Below are positions 35,906 through 46,069 of a stretch of DNA of 64,000 nucleotides, piece by piece. The notes under the pieces were generated by a model. That model was not told the DNA's origin. It worked only from the letters and a program-made list of their open reading frames with translations, and did not search any database. Position numbers and translations under genes: made by a program. Numbering within the stretch: the first letter of the stretch is position 1; each line of letters starts with the position of its first letter. Source of the DNA: Polaribacter cellanae (GTDB lineage Bacteria; Bacteroidota; Bacteroidia; Flavobacteriales; Flavobacteriaceae); NCBI RefSeq assembly GCF_017569185.1, contig NZ_CP071869.1, forward strand, positions 1,416,001-1,480,000, written 5' to 3'.

Positions 35906-37393
35906 CTAATCTCTTTTTATAAATAAAGTATCTAATCGCATTTCTTTTTGCAACCAATTTCTAAGTTCTCTTTCTTTTGGTTTAATTACACTATCGTTTA
36001 ATCTTTTATTCCATTTAATAGTAACCACTGGAATCGTGTCTATATTAATAAAATCTTTAGACGATAGTTTCTTGGCAAAACTAATTTGTTCGATATCTAC
36101 ATATCTTATTTTTGCATCTTTGGCAATTCTACTAAATGCAATTACTTTATGATTTTTATTTAAAGCATCTTGCTCAATTCTTAAATTTAAGGTAGCTATT
36201 GTTTCTTGTAATTCTGCTATTTGCTTTTGTAAACCTGCAATTATATTTTTACTTTCTTGAAGTTCTTCACGTTTTTCTTTATAAGCAGTTGTAATTAAAT
36301 CGAAACTTTTAGTATCGCTATCTCTTACTTTTAAAGAAACTTCTTTTAGGTTCTTATATCTTGGATCGGTTAACAATCTATTTTTTAACGAGTTTTCTTC
36401 TGCTTCGCTTACTTCGTTAAAAAATTTTAATTCTAACGTTTTTGATTCTTTTTCGTAAGGACTTTCCATTAACAAATAAGAGGGATTAGAACTAATTTCA
36501 TTTTTAATAAAGTTTCTAATTTCTGTATTAATTTGGTTTTCTTTAAATACGTTGATAAATGTAAAAATTGCAGGAATCATTACTGCAACACCTACTACAG
36601 AAGCAATTGTTGCATAACGCTTTCTTTTCGCTGCATTTGCATATTTATACATAGGAAAACGCAACATTTTTAATACAATAAATGCTGCCAAAGCAATAAA
36701 AATTGTATTAATTGTAAACAAATACATGGCTCCAAAAAAGTAAGAAAAATTACCTTTTGCCAAACCATAACCAGCTGTACATAAAGGTGGCATTAAGGCA
36801 GTTGCAATTGCAACTCCAAAAATTACGGAGGCAATTGTACCTCTTTTAGTTCTTGCGACCATTAAAGCCAAACCTCCAAAAAAAGCAATTAAAACATCTC
36901 GAATATCTGGACTTACACGTCCTAATAATTCTGAGGTATCTTCACTTAATGGAAAAAAATAGAAAAACATAAAAGAAGCAAATAAACTCAGCCCAATCAT
37001 AGTACCTAAATTAATAAGCGACTTTTTAAACGTATTAATGTCATTTAAAGCAAAAGACATTCCCAAGCCCAAAATTGGTCCCATTAGTGGAGATATTAAC
37101 ATGGCTCCAATAACAACTGCTGTAGAATTCGCATTTAAACCAATAGAAGCCACAAAAACGGCAAAAATTAGAATCCAAGCAGTTGCGCCTTTAAACGGAA
37201 TATCTGCCTTTATAGCTTCTATGGTTGCTTCGTGATCTGTGTCGTGCCTAAAATCGAAAAGTTCATTTAAAAAATGTTTAATACTTTCAAACAAACCTTT
37301 TGCCTCATTCTTAACACTTTGCTTAGAATCTTCTGGTTTCGAATTTTCTTCTGGTGGATGTGGCTTTATATTCTTCTCTATATCTTCTTCCAT
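35906..37393 (-). CDS. DUF389 membrane protein
   Basis: 495 aa. An acidic and polar N-terminus (about 1-60), then six or so transmembrane helices (about 70-280) including the DUF389 core NSTAVVIGAMLISPLMGPIL and ARTKRGTIASVIFGVAIATALMPP (read in parts). A long C-terminal soluble part carries a coiled coil (LQESKNIIAGLQKQIAELQE). The function of the family is unknown. Confidence 0.88.
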   Translation of the reverse strand: MEEDIEKNIKPHPPEENSKPEDSKQSVKNEAKGLFESIKHFLNELFDFRHDTDHEATIEAIKADIPFKGATAWILIFAVFVASIGLNANSTAVVIGAMLISPLMGPILGLGMSFALNDINTFKKSLINLGTMIGLSLFASFMFFYFFPLSEDTSELLGRVSPDIRDVLIAFFGGLALMVARTKRGTIASVIFGVAIATALMPPLCTAGYGLAKGNFSYFFGAMYLFTINTIFIALAAFIVLKMLRFPMYKYANAAKRKRYATIASVVGVAVMIPAIFTFINVFKENQINTEIRNFIKNEISSNPSYLLMESPYEKESKTLELKFFNEVSEAEENSLKNRLLTDPRYKNLKEVSLKVRDSDTKSFDLITTAYKEKREELQESKNIIAGLQKQIAELQETIATLNLRIEQDALNKNHKVIAFSRIAKDAKIRYVDIEQISFAKKLSSKDFINIDTIPVVTIKWNKRLNDSVIKPKERELRNWLQKEMRLDTLFIKRD

Positions 37394-37456
37394 ATTCCAT
37401 AATTTAGAAAGCTGGAAAGATACAAAAAAAGTTTACTGATAAAGCATAAATTGAAT

Positions 37457-37954
37457 TTACTGTAAGTAGATTTTATCAATTTCTAATTTAAAATGTTGTT
37501 CTTTTTTGTTTCCTATTAAAAAAGCAAGTTCTTCAACACTTTCTGATGAAAAATTATCCATTTTTAACTTTCTTCCTCTAAAAGCAGGTTCCATTTCCGC
37601 AAGTGGAATTTTAATGGTTTGCCAGGCTCCATTTGTTTCAAAAGTTAAAATAAAAGAATAATAATTAGTTGTTTTATCTTTTACTCTAAATTGATACTTC
37701 TTTTTATCTCCTTTTACTTTTAAAACTACTTCTTTAAAATCTTTTACTTTTATGGAAGAAAAACGATATCGTAATAAAGAAAAACCTCCATTATTTTCTA
37801 GTGAAACATCTCCATAGAAAACTCCATCGCCTTTTTTGTTAATTTTAAAGTTTCCATTAGATCTTCCTCCCATAACAACATCATCTACAACTTTCCACTG
37901 AGAAACATCGGAATTTAAATTAAAATCGAAAATAGTTTTATTTGTTTCACTCAT
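37457..37954 (-). CDS. CIA30 family protein
   Basis: 165 aa. FNLNSDVSQWKVVDDVVMGG is the signature of the CIA30/NDUFAF1 carbohydrate-binding-like fold, with the paired RYRFSSIKVKDF and GAWQTIKIPLAEMEP strands. The eukaryotic relative assembles respiratory complex I; the bacterial role is not established. Its length is normal for bacterial members. Confidence 0.88.
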   Translation of the reverse strand: MSETNKTIFDFNLNSDVSQWKVVDDVVMGGRSNGNFKINKKGDGVFYGDVSLENNGGFSLLRYRFSSIKVKDFKEVVLKVKGDKKKYQFRVKDKTTNYYSFILTFETNGAWQTIKIPLAEMEPAFRGRKLKMDNFSSESVEELAFLIGNKKEQHFKLEIDKIYLQ

Positions 37955-38158
37955 AATTAGGAAGGTAATTATACAAAAACAATACCTGTTTACTGTTTAA
38001 GGGTTTTCTTTAAACAAAAATACACTATATTTTAAGGAAAAACTGTTGAGATACTGTTAAAAAAGCTTCTTGTAATTATATAAAAAAACACCAAATTTTG
38101 TAGAAATTAAACCTTTTAGAATATGTTAAAGATTAAGATTTAGCTAAATTTTCTAAAT

Positions 38159-38194
38159 AAAAAAACGTCTAAACAATTAAGTTTAGACGTTCTA
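38159..38194 (-). terminator. tRNA-Lys terminator
   Basis: AACGTCTAAAC / GTTTAGACGTT, an 11-bp perfect stem, with T run on the minus strand just beyond the tRNA 3' end. Confidence 0.88.
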
Positions 38195-38197
38195 CTG

Positions 38198-38270
38198 TGA
38201 CCGGGCTGGGGCTCGAACCCAGGACCCTCTCCTTAAAAGGGAGATGCTCTACCAACTGAGCTACCAGGTC
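38198..38270 (-). tRNA. tRNA-Lys (UUU)
   Basis: 73 nt. Acceptor stem GACCTGG with CCCGGTC (one U-G pair), D arm AGCTCAGTTGGTAGAGC, anticodon stem CTCCC / GGGAG around CTTTTAA, T arm with GGTTCGAGC, discriminator A. CCA is not encoded. Confidence 0.97.
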
Positions 38271-38329
38271 ATTGTTTTTCTTAGCGGGTGCAAATATAGT
38301 AGTTATTTTATAAAAAACAAACTTGAAGT

Positions 38330-39097
38330 TTATTTTGTTTCATTTAAATATGCTTCCCTTACTTTTTTGAATAAATTAGAAGAATATACAAAGTCCACAA
38401 CAGCTTCATTTTCAGTTTTCAAGATATCTTCACTGTTTCCTTCCCACTCTTTTTTTCCTTTATTTAAAAAAACAATTTTTTCTCCAATTTCCATTACAGA
38501 ATTCATGTCATGCGTGTTAATTACGGTTGTAATTTGATATTCATCCGTAATTTCTTGGATTAATTTATCGATTACAATGGCAGTTCTTGGATCTAAACCA
38601 GAGTTTGGTTCATCACAAAATAAATATTTAGGATTCATAACAATCGCTCTCGCAATTGCAACTCTTTTTTGCATACCTCCAGATAATTCTGCCGGTAATT
38701 TGTCATTAGAATTTTCTAATTTTACTCTTTTTAAAACAAAATTCACACGTTCTAACATTTCTTCACGTGATTTTTTTGTAAACATCTTAAGAGGAAACAT
38801 TACATTATCTTCTACTGTTTGCGAATCGAAAAGTGCACTTCCTTGAAAAACCATACCTATTTCTTGTCGCCATTCTTGTTTTTCTTCTTCTGTAAAATTT
38901 GTATTTATTCTTCCATCAAAAGAAACTGTTCCTTTCTCTGGAGTGTGTAACCCAATTAACGATTTTAAAAAAACCGTTTTCCCAGATCCACTTTGCCCAA
39001 TAATTAAATTGGTTTTTCCTGGATAAAAAGTTGTTGTAATTCCTTTTAAAACCTGAACATCTCCAAATCCCTTATGTAAATTTTTTACTTCTATCAT
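38330..39097 (-). CDS. mlaF: ABC transporter ATP-binding protein, MlaF-like
   Basis: 255 aa. Walker A IGQSGSGKTVFLKSL, signature LSGGMQKRVAIARA, Walker B YLFCDEPNSGLDP. It pairs with the MlaE-like permease 4 bp upstream and probably moves phospholipids between the membranes to keep outer-membrane asymmetry. The MCE (MlaD) partner is not in the window. Confidence 0.9.
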   Translation of the reverse strand: MIEVKNLHKGFGDVQVLKGITTTFYPGKTNLIIGQSGSGKTVFLKSLIGLHTPEKGTVSFDGRINTNFTEEEKQEWRQEIGMVFQGSALFDSQTVEDNVMFPLKMFTKKSREEMLERVNFVLKRVKLENSNDKLPAELSGGMQKRVAIARAIVMNPKYLFCDEPNSGLDPRTAIVIDKLIQEITDEYQITTVINTHDMNSVMEIGEKIVFLNKGKKEWEGNSEDILKTENEAVVDFVYSSNLFKKVREAYLNETK

Positions 39098-39101
39098 AGC
39101 T

Positions 39102-39842
39102 TTAAGTTAGTAGTAATTGAGTTAAAATATAATTCATTATTACAATTAAAATCGTGGTCCAAACTACAGATTGTGTACTTGCTCTACCCACAGCAATGGA
39201 ACCTCCTTTAACATAATACCCATGATATGATGGAATTGTGGCAATTAAAAAAGCAAACACTAATGTTTTTATCATTGCATAAACGATTAGAAAGGGTTTA
39301 AAATCTGTTTGAAGCCCTATAATATAATCTGTTCCAGCAAATAATCCAGAAAGCACTCCAGCTACCCATCCTCCAAAAATTCCTAAGAACATAGCCAAAA
39401 GAATTAAAAATGGATAAAAGAATAGGGTTGCAACTACTTTTGGTAAAACCAAATGGCTTATGGAGTTTATTCCCATTACATCTAATGCATCTATTTGCTC
39501 TGTAACACGCATTGTACCAATACTAGAGGTAATGTAAGAACCTACTTTACCAGCCAAAATTATACAACAAAATGTTGGTGCAAATTCTAAAATAATGGAT
39601 CTTTTAGCAGCAAAACCAATTAAAGAATCTGGAATAAAAGGACTCTCTAAATTTAAAGATGTTTGTAGGGCGATTACCCCTCCAATAAAGAAAGAAATAA
39701 ACATAATAATGCCTATAGATTTCAATCCTAAATCTTCTATTTCTTTTATTAATGCTTGATAAAAAATGCGAGAACGTTGTGGTTTTTTAAAAACACGCCC
39801 TAACATGATAAAATATTTACCAATATGTTCTAAATAATTCAT
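39102..39842 (-). CDS. mlaE: MlaE-family ABC permease
   Basis: 246 aa with five to six transmembrane helices and the MlaE core GGVIALQTSLNLESPFIPDS, LAGKVGSYITSSIGTMRVTEQIDALDVMG (read in parts) and VGRASTQSVVWTT. It forms the membrane channel for MlaF. Direction of lipid transport in this group is unsettled. Confidence 0.92.
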   Translation of the reverse strand: MNYLEHIGKYFIMLGRVFKKPQRSRIFYQALIKEIEDLGLKSIGIIMFISFFIGGVIALQTSLNLESPFIPDSLIGFAAKRSIILEFAPTFCCIILAGKVGSYITSSIGTMRVTEQIDALDVMGINSISHLVLPKVVATLFFYPFLILLAMFLGIFGGWVAGVLSGLFAGTDYIIGLQTDFKPFLIVYAMIKTLVFAFLIATIPSYHGYYVKGGSIAVGRASTQSVVWTTILIVIMNYILTQLLLT

Positions 39843-39950
39843 TCAAAGTAATTTTATGCTAAAGTATTAAAATATCATTAATTCTGTGTTAATTATCTCA
39901 CATCAAAATAAAAAATAATTACTTTTACACATATTAATATATTATATAAA

Positions 39951-41588
39951 ATGAAGAGTACTATTTTTTATCTATTATCTGCTATTATTTTATTTTCGAA
40001 CTGTAATAAAAAGCCTATAAAACAAGAAAAACCAAAGCTTGTTATTGGAATAGTTATCGACCAAATGCGATACGATTATTTAACTCGTTACGAAAGTAGA
40101 TATGGAGAAGGTGGTTTTAAACGTTTATTAAATAACGGATTTTCTCTAGAGAATGCACATTACAATTATATACCTACATATACTGCAGTTGGTCACACCT
40201 CTATTTATACAGGAACAACACCATCGAATCATGGAATAATTTCTAATAATTGGTACGATAAATTCTTAAAAAAATCTATTTATTGTGTAGATGATAATAC
40301 CTATAAAACCATTGGTAACAATGGTACTGTTGGGCAAAAGTCTCCTTTTAGATTATATACAACTACAGTTACAGATCAATTGCATTTAGCACAAAATATG
40401 AAAGGAAAAACAATAGGAATTTCTATAAAAGATCGCTCTGCAATTTTACCTGCTGGGCACACTGCAAACGCTGCTTATTGGTATGATGGTTCTGATAAAA
40501 ACCAATGGATTACAAGTTCTTTTTATATGAATGAATTGCCAACTTGGGTAAAAGATTTTAATGCTAACAATAATGCAGACACGTATTTAAATACACCTTG
40601 GGAAACTTTATATGACATAAAAACGTACACCCAAAGTAGAGCCGATGATAATATTTTTGAAAATACTTTAAAAGGAAATAAAACACCTACATTTCCTAAA
40701 GATTTAAAAAAATTACGAGAAAAAAATGGTAATTTTAGTTTGATAAAAACAGTTCCTGCTGGAAATACATATACTGTCGATTTTGCAAAAGCCGCCATAA
40801 AAGCAGAAAAATTAGGAAAAAGCGAATTTACAGATTTTTTAGCGGTTAGTTTTTCTTCTACAGATTATGTTGGGCATAGATATGGTGTTTCTGCTGTAGA
40901 AACTGAAGATACTTATTTACGTTTGGATAAAGATTTGGCAGATTTTTTTAATTTTTTAGATGTTGAAGTTGGTAAAGGAAACTACACTTTATTTTTAACT
41001 GCAGATCATGCTGCTGTACACGTTCCTGCTTATTTGCAATCTTTAAAAATTCCTGCACATTATATGGATATTAAAAAGTTTAGAGATTTTATTTTAAAAA
41101 TTACTAAAAAGTATTTTAATTCTACAGAATTGATTGAAAATGTTTCTAACTATCAGATTTTTTTAGACCAAAAGAAAATTGAATCTCTTGGTTTAAATAA
41201 AAATACGGTAGCTCAAAAACTGGCAGACGAAGTTGTTAATTTCGATAAAATTTACAAGGCTGTAACTGCAAGAACCTTGCAAACCACATCTTTTACAGAT
41301 GGTATTTTAAACTCACTACAAAATGGTTATAATCAAAAATTTTCTGGTGATGTTTTAATGGTTCCTTATCCTGCTACTTTAATTTCATCGAGAAAAGGAA
41401 CAAGCCATGGTTCTGGTTATTCTTACGACACCCACGTACCTGTTATTTTCTATGGAAATGGTATTAGAAAAGGTTCTTCTGCAAAAAAATATGAAATTAT
41501 AGACATCGCTCCTACAATTTCTAATTTATTAAAAATTGAAGCACCAAATGGAACTTCTGGAAAAGTAATTGAAGAAGCTTTAGAATAA
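39951..41588 (+). CDS. pafA: Alkaline phosphatase PafA
   Basis: 545 aa. Lipobox IILFSNC. The core is LVIGIVIDQMRYDYLTRY with a metal Asp, then YIPTYTAVGHTSIYTG with the nucleophile Thr, SSTDYVGHRYG and TADHAAVHVP with metal ligands. PafA is the calcium-activated phosphomonoesterase of Bacteroidota that frees phosphate from organic esters outside the inner membrane. Full length. Confidence 0.93.
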   Translation: MKSTIFYLLSAIILFSNCNKKPIKQEKPKLVIGIVIDQMRYDYLTRYESRYGEGGFKRLLNNGFSLENAHYNYIPTYTAVGHTSIYTGTTPSNHGIISNNWYDKFLKKSIYCVDDNTYKTIGNNGTVGQKSPFRLYTTTVTDQLHLAQNMKGKTIGISIKDRSAILPAGHTANAAYWYDGSDKNQWITSSFYMNELPTWVKDFNANNNADTYLNTPWETLYDIKTYTQSRADDNIFENTLKGNKTPTFPKDLKKLREKNGNFSLIKTVPAGNTYTVDFAKAAIKAEKLGKSEFTDFLAVSFSSTDYVGHRYGVSAVETEDTYLRLDKDLADFFNFLDVEVGKGNYTLFLTADHAAVHVPAYLQSLKIPAHYMDIKKFRDFILKITKKYFNSTELIENVSNYQIFLDQKKIESLGLNKNTVAQKLADEVVNFDKIYKAVTARTLQTTSFTDGILNSLQNGYNQKFSGDVLMVPYPATLISSRKGTSHGSGYSYDTHVPVIFYGNGIRKGSSAKKYEIIDIAPTISNLLKIEAPNGTSGKVIEEALE

Positions 41589-41759
41589 TTTATTATATTT
41601 ATAGCACTTAAAAATATAAAGGGTATTTATTAAAAAAAATCCTTGCTTGTCGGCAATGTAGGCCTCTGTAATGCGAAAGTTAATTAAACGTTTAAATACC
41701 TGATTTTTTCATATGCGTTTTAAATTACAGTAAGACTGACTTTTAAGAAAGCTTAAATC

Positions 41760-41802
41760 TAATAAATAAGCATTATTATAACCTTAATAATGCTTATTTT
41801 AT
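41760..41802. terminator. Terminator between pafA and prsW
   Basis: AATAAGCATTATT / AATAATGCTTATT, a 13-bp perfect stem with T runs, placed between converging genes. The rest of the 41589-41793 gap shows no gene. Confidence 0.85.
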
Positions 41803-42471
41803 TTTAAATTTTGAACTATTTTGATGGCTTTTAATGGCTTTATTAGAAAGTACAATTCCTATAATTAGCGAAACAAAAGCACCAATAGAAATCCCTGGAA
41901 TAAAGTTGATAAATAAAAAGAAATCATACGCTCCATGGAATAAAGTTGCCAATAACAAACCTAATAGATTAAGTGTAATTCTATTATTAGAAAATTTTGC
42001 TCTCCCCATAAAATACCCCATTAAAATACCAAAAGTTGCGTGTGCTGGTACTGCTGTAAAAGCTCTCATTAGCCCAGTCTCTGCTCCATGCTGAAAGGTG
42101 TACAATACATTTTCTAAAGCTGCAAAACCCATAGAAACCATTACTGCATATACGATTCCATCAAAAGGTTCGTTAAAAGCAGCATTTCTTTGTGCATAAA
42201 ACTTTACAATAACATATTTAGAAAACTCCTCTACCAAAGCCACCACAAAAAATGCTTGTAAAAATTGTTGTAATATATTTTCAGCATCAGTTAAGGGAAA
42301 AATTCTAGCTGCAACAAATCCTAAAATAATAGTTAAAATAATACTTACAGTAGCTCCTAAGAGGAAACTTTTGGTTAAAATACTAATGGGCTCTTTTTCG
42401 TATTTATCTTTAACATAAATATAAATAATAATAACAAAAATTGGAGCGAATGCTAATAAGAGTAAACTCAT
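41794..42471 (-). CDS. prsW: PrsW-family intramembrane protease
   Basis: 225 aa with about seven transmembrane helices. The glutamate motif VALVEEFSKY and GFAALENVLY are the catalytic signatures of the PrsW/Abi-like protease group. The substrate is unknown; in Bacillus PrsW cuts an anti-sigma factor. It lies 3 bp after ctlX and may be co-transcribed. Confidence 0.9.
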   Translation of the reverse strand: MSLLLLAFAPIFVIIIYIYVKDKYEKEPISILTKSFLLGATVSIILTIILGFVAARIFPLTDAENILQQFLQAFFVVALVEEFSKYVIVKFYAQRNAAFNEPFDGIVYAVMVSMGFAALENVLYTFQHGAETGLMRAFTAVPAHATFGILMGYFMGRAKFSNNRITLNLLGLLLATLFHGAYDFFLFINFIPGISIGAFVSLIIGIVLSNKAIKSHQNSSKFKIK

Positions 42472-42474
42472 AAA

Positions 42475-43407
42475 TTATGCTTTTGGCAGAAAAACTTCTG
42501 CCATCATACAACGTGCACTTCCACCACCACAAGTTTCTATGGTATCTAAAGAACTCGAAATAATTTTACAATGATTGTTTATTTTAGCAACTTGACTTTG
42601 TTTTAAGGAATCGTATGCTGCTTTACTCATTACTAAAAATAACTCATCTTCTTTTCCTCGAACTTGTAACATATTTCCTGCGAAATTATTCATTTGTTCC
42701 TCGGAAATTTCAATTACTTGTTTTCTATCTTCTTTAAAATGTCTTAGTAGATTTTTTCTTTCTATTTTGTCATCAATCGTATCTAAACAAATAACCACAA
42801 ATGTTTCTGCAACACACATCATAACATTTGTATGATAAATGGCTTCTCTTTTCTCTTCTACAGTTTGGTTTGCTACAAAAATTACAGGGGTATATTCGAA
42901 ATCTTCACAAAATTCTATAAATAATTCTTCATCTGCCCTTGGAGATAATGCACAATATGCTTTTCTATTTACGCGATCTAAAATAACACTTCCTGTTCCT
43001 TCCAAGAAAACATCTTCCTCTTCTGCAGATGTATAATCCACAATATTCTCAATTAAAAAACCTTCTTTTTCTAATGTTTCTATAATATCTTCTCTTCTTT
43101 CTAACCTTCTGTTTTCTGCAAACATTGGGTATAAAGTTACAGTTCCATCTGCATGAAAAGAAACCCAATTATTAGGAAAAATAGAATCTGGAGTATCATT
43201 TTTTAAAGTATCCGAAACTACAACTACATTTATTCCAAAACTTCTTAAAGTGTTTACGTGATTGTCGAATTCTTCTTGTGCTTTTCTGTTAATTTCAGTA
43301 TTTTTTAAATCAATATCTTCTTGAAAATAATTATTTACAGCTGTTTGTTCATTCATACGAAATTGTATAGGACGAACCATTAAAATTGTATTGGTAGTTT
43401 GTTGCAT
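42475..43407 (-). CDS. ctlX: Citrulline-utilisation hydrolase CtlX family
   Basis: 310 aa from the ATG at 43407 (a GTG at 43428 is also in frame). It belongs to the guanidino-group-modifying enzymes: SIFPNNWVSFHADGTV, EGTGSVILDRVNRKAYCALS, HTNVMMCVAE with the catalytic His, and a C-terminal Cys in GGGSARCMMAEVF. It acts on citrulline or a related ureido compound. It sits near a second enzyme of the same superfamily (43569-44483). Confidence 0.85.
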   Translation of the reverse strand: MQQTTNTILMVRPIQFRMNEQTAVNNYFQEDIDLKNTEINRKAQEEFDNHVNTLRSFGINVVVVSDTLKNDTPDSIFPNNWVSFHADGTVTLYPMFAENRRLERREDIIETLEKEGFLIENIVDYTSAEEEDVFLEGTGSVILDRVNRKAYCALSPRADEELFIEFCEDFEYTPVIFVANQTVEEKREAIYHTNVMMCVAETFVVICLDTIDDKIERKNLLRHFKEDRKQVIEISEEQMNNFAGNMLQVRGKEDELFLVMSKAAYDSLKQSQVAKINNHCKIISSSLDTIETCGGGSARCMMAEVFLPKA

Positions 43408-43568
43408 TTTTAATAATGTATAAACCACAAAATTAGCTTTTTTTATGGTGATAAGAATTATGGTCTTAAAATAATTTGGTCTGTTTAAGAAATTATTTTC
43501 TTTGAAATTTATTTAAACCGACGACTAATTAATATTATAAATATCAAAGGGTAAAATACAAATAAAAC

Positions 43569-44483
43569 CTACTCTCTAATTAAGGGCATTGTAGAGCAAC
43601 GTAATAAACCTTCTTGCTTTGCAATTTCTGCATAAGGAACTTCTTCTACAATAAAACCATTTTCTCTTAACCAAGTATTTAATCTTGTAAAGTTTTTTTC
43701 TGAAATAATAACATCTTCAGAAATTGAAAAAATATTGCTATTCATGTTGTACATTTCTTCTTTGGTAATTTCAAAGATATTTTCTTTTCCGAAGAAATTA
43801 ACCAACCATTCGTATTCTTTTTCTACTAAAAATCCGTTTTTATGAAGTATGGCTTTGTCTTTTCCTATGGGTTGAAAACAACAATCTAAATGTAAGGCAT
43901 TTTCTTTTGGGTCTGTGTTGTTTTTTCTTAACTCAAAAGATTTTAAAGTTTTATTAGGAAATAATTCTTGTAAAGCAATTACAGCATCTATATTTGTACG
44001 AGCAGTTATATGGTTAGAATAATCTTCCCCTGAATAGGTTCCCACAAAAATGTAATCGTTCCAAGGCATAACATCTCCACCTTCCACATGACATTCTTCT
44101 GGTAATTTTATGATGTTTTCTGGATTTATTTGAGAAATTACGTGACTAATTGCTTCAATTTCTTGATCTCTGTCTGGTAAAATATTTGCTTTTACAAATG
44201 TATCATCAATTACAAATGCAATATCTCTCGAAAAAATCTGATTGTAATTTTCAATTACTTTGGGTCTAAAAACTTTAACGTTATACTTTTTTAAAACTTT
44301 TTCTACAGCATCCATTTCCAAAATCATGTCTTCTTCTTTTGGATAGGTTCCTGCAATAACATGTTGTACGCTTTTCGGGTCGTAACAATCTTCAACTTTT
44401 GGTACTCCACCATTGCTTTTTGCAGTTCCTAAAACTACTGCTTTTAATTTTGAAGTTTCGTTTTTAATATTGAGTTGTAACAT
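43569..44483 (-). CDS. Dimethylarginine dimethylaminohydrolase/amidinotransferase-like protein
   Basis: 304 aa of the guanidino-group-modifying superfamily. LKAVVLGTAKSNGG, FSRDIAFVIDD, HVEGGDVMPWNDYIFVG, ALHLDCCFQPIG with the catalytic His, and a C-terminal LLRCSTMPLIRE with the nucleophile Cys are all present. It may act on methylarginine, arginine or glycine; the exact substrate is not decided by these motifs. It is the second such gene beside ctlX. Confidence 0.83.
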   Translation of the reverse strand: MLQLNIKNETSKLKAVVLGTAKSNGGVPKVEDCYDPKSVQHVIAGTYPKEEDMILEMDAVEKVLKKYNVKVFRPKVIENYNQIFSRDIAFVIDDTFVKANILPDRDQEIEAISHVISQINPENIIKLPEECHVEGGDVMPWNDYIFVGTYSGEDYSNHITARTNIDAVIALQELFPNKTLKSFELRKNNTDPKENALHLDCCFQPIGKDKAILHKNGFLVEKEYEWLVNFFGKENIFEITKEEMYNMNSNIFSISEDVIISEKNFTRLNTWLRENGFIVEEVPYAEIAKQEGLLRCSTMPLIRE

Positions 44484-44498
44484 ATAAAAGTGATAAAA

Positions 44499-44636
44499 AA
44501 GAGACTGTCTTAAAAGTAAATTTAGCTGTCATTTTGAGCGAAGTCGAAAAACCTAAAATACTGAAATTCAATAATTAAGATTTCTCCATTACAGTCGAAA
44601 TGACAAATTCTAATACTTTTAAGACAGCCTCTCTTG
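44499..44636. repeat. Terminator-type dispersed element, copy B
   Basis: Arms CTGTCTTAAAAGTA (from about 44505) and TACTTTTAAGACAG (to about 44627) pair perfectly, with inner GTCATTT / AAATGAC. The minus-strand arm ends in CTCTTTTTTATC, so it terminates gltA. It matches the copy at 27216-27366 along its length and also holds GAGCGAAGTCGAAA, shared with the repeats at 2119 and 29955 in inverse. Confidence 0.75.
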
Positions 44637-44656
44637 TTTATGTAAAAAATAATAAA

Positions 44657-45943
44657 TTATCTATTGTCTATAGATTTAAATGGTCTTAAATTCTCACCAG
44701 TATAAATTTGACGTGGACGACCTATTGGTTCTTTATTCAAACGCATTTCTTTCCACTGAGCAATCCAACCTGGTAAACGGCCCATTGCAAACATTACTGT
44801 AAACATTTCCACAGGAATTCCCATAGCTCTGTATATAATACCTGAGTAAAAATCTACATTTGGGTATAATTTCCTGTCCACGAAATATGGGTCATTTAAA
44901 GCTTCTTGCTCTAATCCTCTGGCAATATCTAAAATAGGGTCTTCTACACCTAAATCTTTTAAAACTTCGTCTGCTGCTTTTTTGATGATTTTTGCTCTTG
45001 GGTCGAAATTTTTATAGACTCTATGTCCAAAACCCATTAATCTAAAAGGATCTGACTTGTCTTTTGCTTTCGCCATATATTTTTTAGTATCTCCACCATC
45101 TGCCTTAATTGCTTCTAACATTTCTAAAACTGCTTGGTTAGCACCTCCATGAAGTGGCCCCCAAAGTGCAGAAATTCCTGAAGCTAAAGAAGCAAACAAA
45201 CCTGCGTGAGAAGAACCAACAATTCTAACTGTAGAGGTAGAACAGTTTTGCTCGTGATCTGCGTGTAAAATTAGTAGTTTGTCTAATGCATCTTTAATAA
45301 TCGGGTTCATTACATAGTCTTCATTTGGTTCTTCGAACATCATTCGCATAATATTCTCTACATAACCTAAAGATTTAGAACCATAATTTAAAGGTAGTCC
45401 TTTTTGTTTACGCATTGTCCAAGCAACTAAAACTGGAAATTTTGCCATTATTTTAACAATAGCATTGTACATTTCTTCTTCTGAATCTACATTTACGGAC
45501 GAAGGATTAAATGCTGTTAAAGCACTTGTTAGTGAAGATAAAATTCCCATTGGATGTGCAGTCTTAGGAAAGGCATCTAATATTTTCTTAATATCGTCAT
45601 CAACGACAGATTTTGTTTTAATATCTGCATGAAATTTATCTAATTGTGCTTTTGTTGGTAAATCTCCGAAAATTAAAGCATACGCAACTTCTAAGAAATC
45701 TGCTTTTTCCGCTAATTCTTCAATTGAATATCCTCTATATCTTAAAATTCCTTTTTCTCCGTCTAAAAATGTAATGGCACTTTCGCAAGAACCTGTATTT
45801 TTGTACCCTGGATCTATTGTAATAACACCATTTGTTGCAGCTCTTAAAGCTTTTATATCTATTGCAACTTCATTTTCTGTTCCTTTCACAAGAGGGAATT
45901 CGTACGAATTTTCTCCAATCTGTAATTTTGCTATCTCTGACAT
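44657..45943 (-). CDS. gltA: Citrate synthase
   Basis: 428 aa, type I. Key residues lie in ILHADHEQNCSTSTVRIVGS, GPLHGGANQAVLEML and GFGHRVYKNFDPRAKI. It condenses acetyl-CoA and oxaloacetate to open the TCA cycle. It is monocistronic, ending in a dispersed terminator element. Confidence 0.97.
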   Translation of the reverse strand: MSEIAKLQIGENSYEFPLVKGTENEVAIDIKALRAATNGVITIDPGYKNTGSCESAITFLDGEKGILRYRGYSIEELAEKADFLEVAYALIFGDLPTKAQLDKFHADIKTKSVVDDDIKKILDAFPKTAHPMGILSSLTSALTAFNPSSVNVDSEEEMYNAIVKIMAKFPVLVAWTMRKQKGLPLNYGSKSLGYVENIMRMMFEEPNEDYVMNPIIKDALDKLLILHADHEQNCSTSTVRIVGSSHAGLFASLASGISALWGPLHGGANQAVLEMLEAIKADGGDTKKYMAKAKDKSDPFRLMGFGHRVYKNFDPRAKIIKKAADEVLKDLGVEDPILDIARGLEQEALNDPYFVDRKLYPNVDFYSGIIYRAMGIPVEMFTVMFAMGRLPGWIAQWKEMRLNKEPIGRPRQIYTGENLRPFKSIDNR

Positions 45944-46069
45944 TTATAAATGGGTTTTTTATATATTTTTCTACGCTCACGAAGATACCAATTTTTAAAT
46001 AATTTTTAAAGCTGGAGATATAGATTTTTAATATTTTAAAATAATATTAACTTATCTAATAAATTCATA

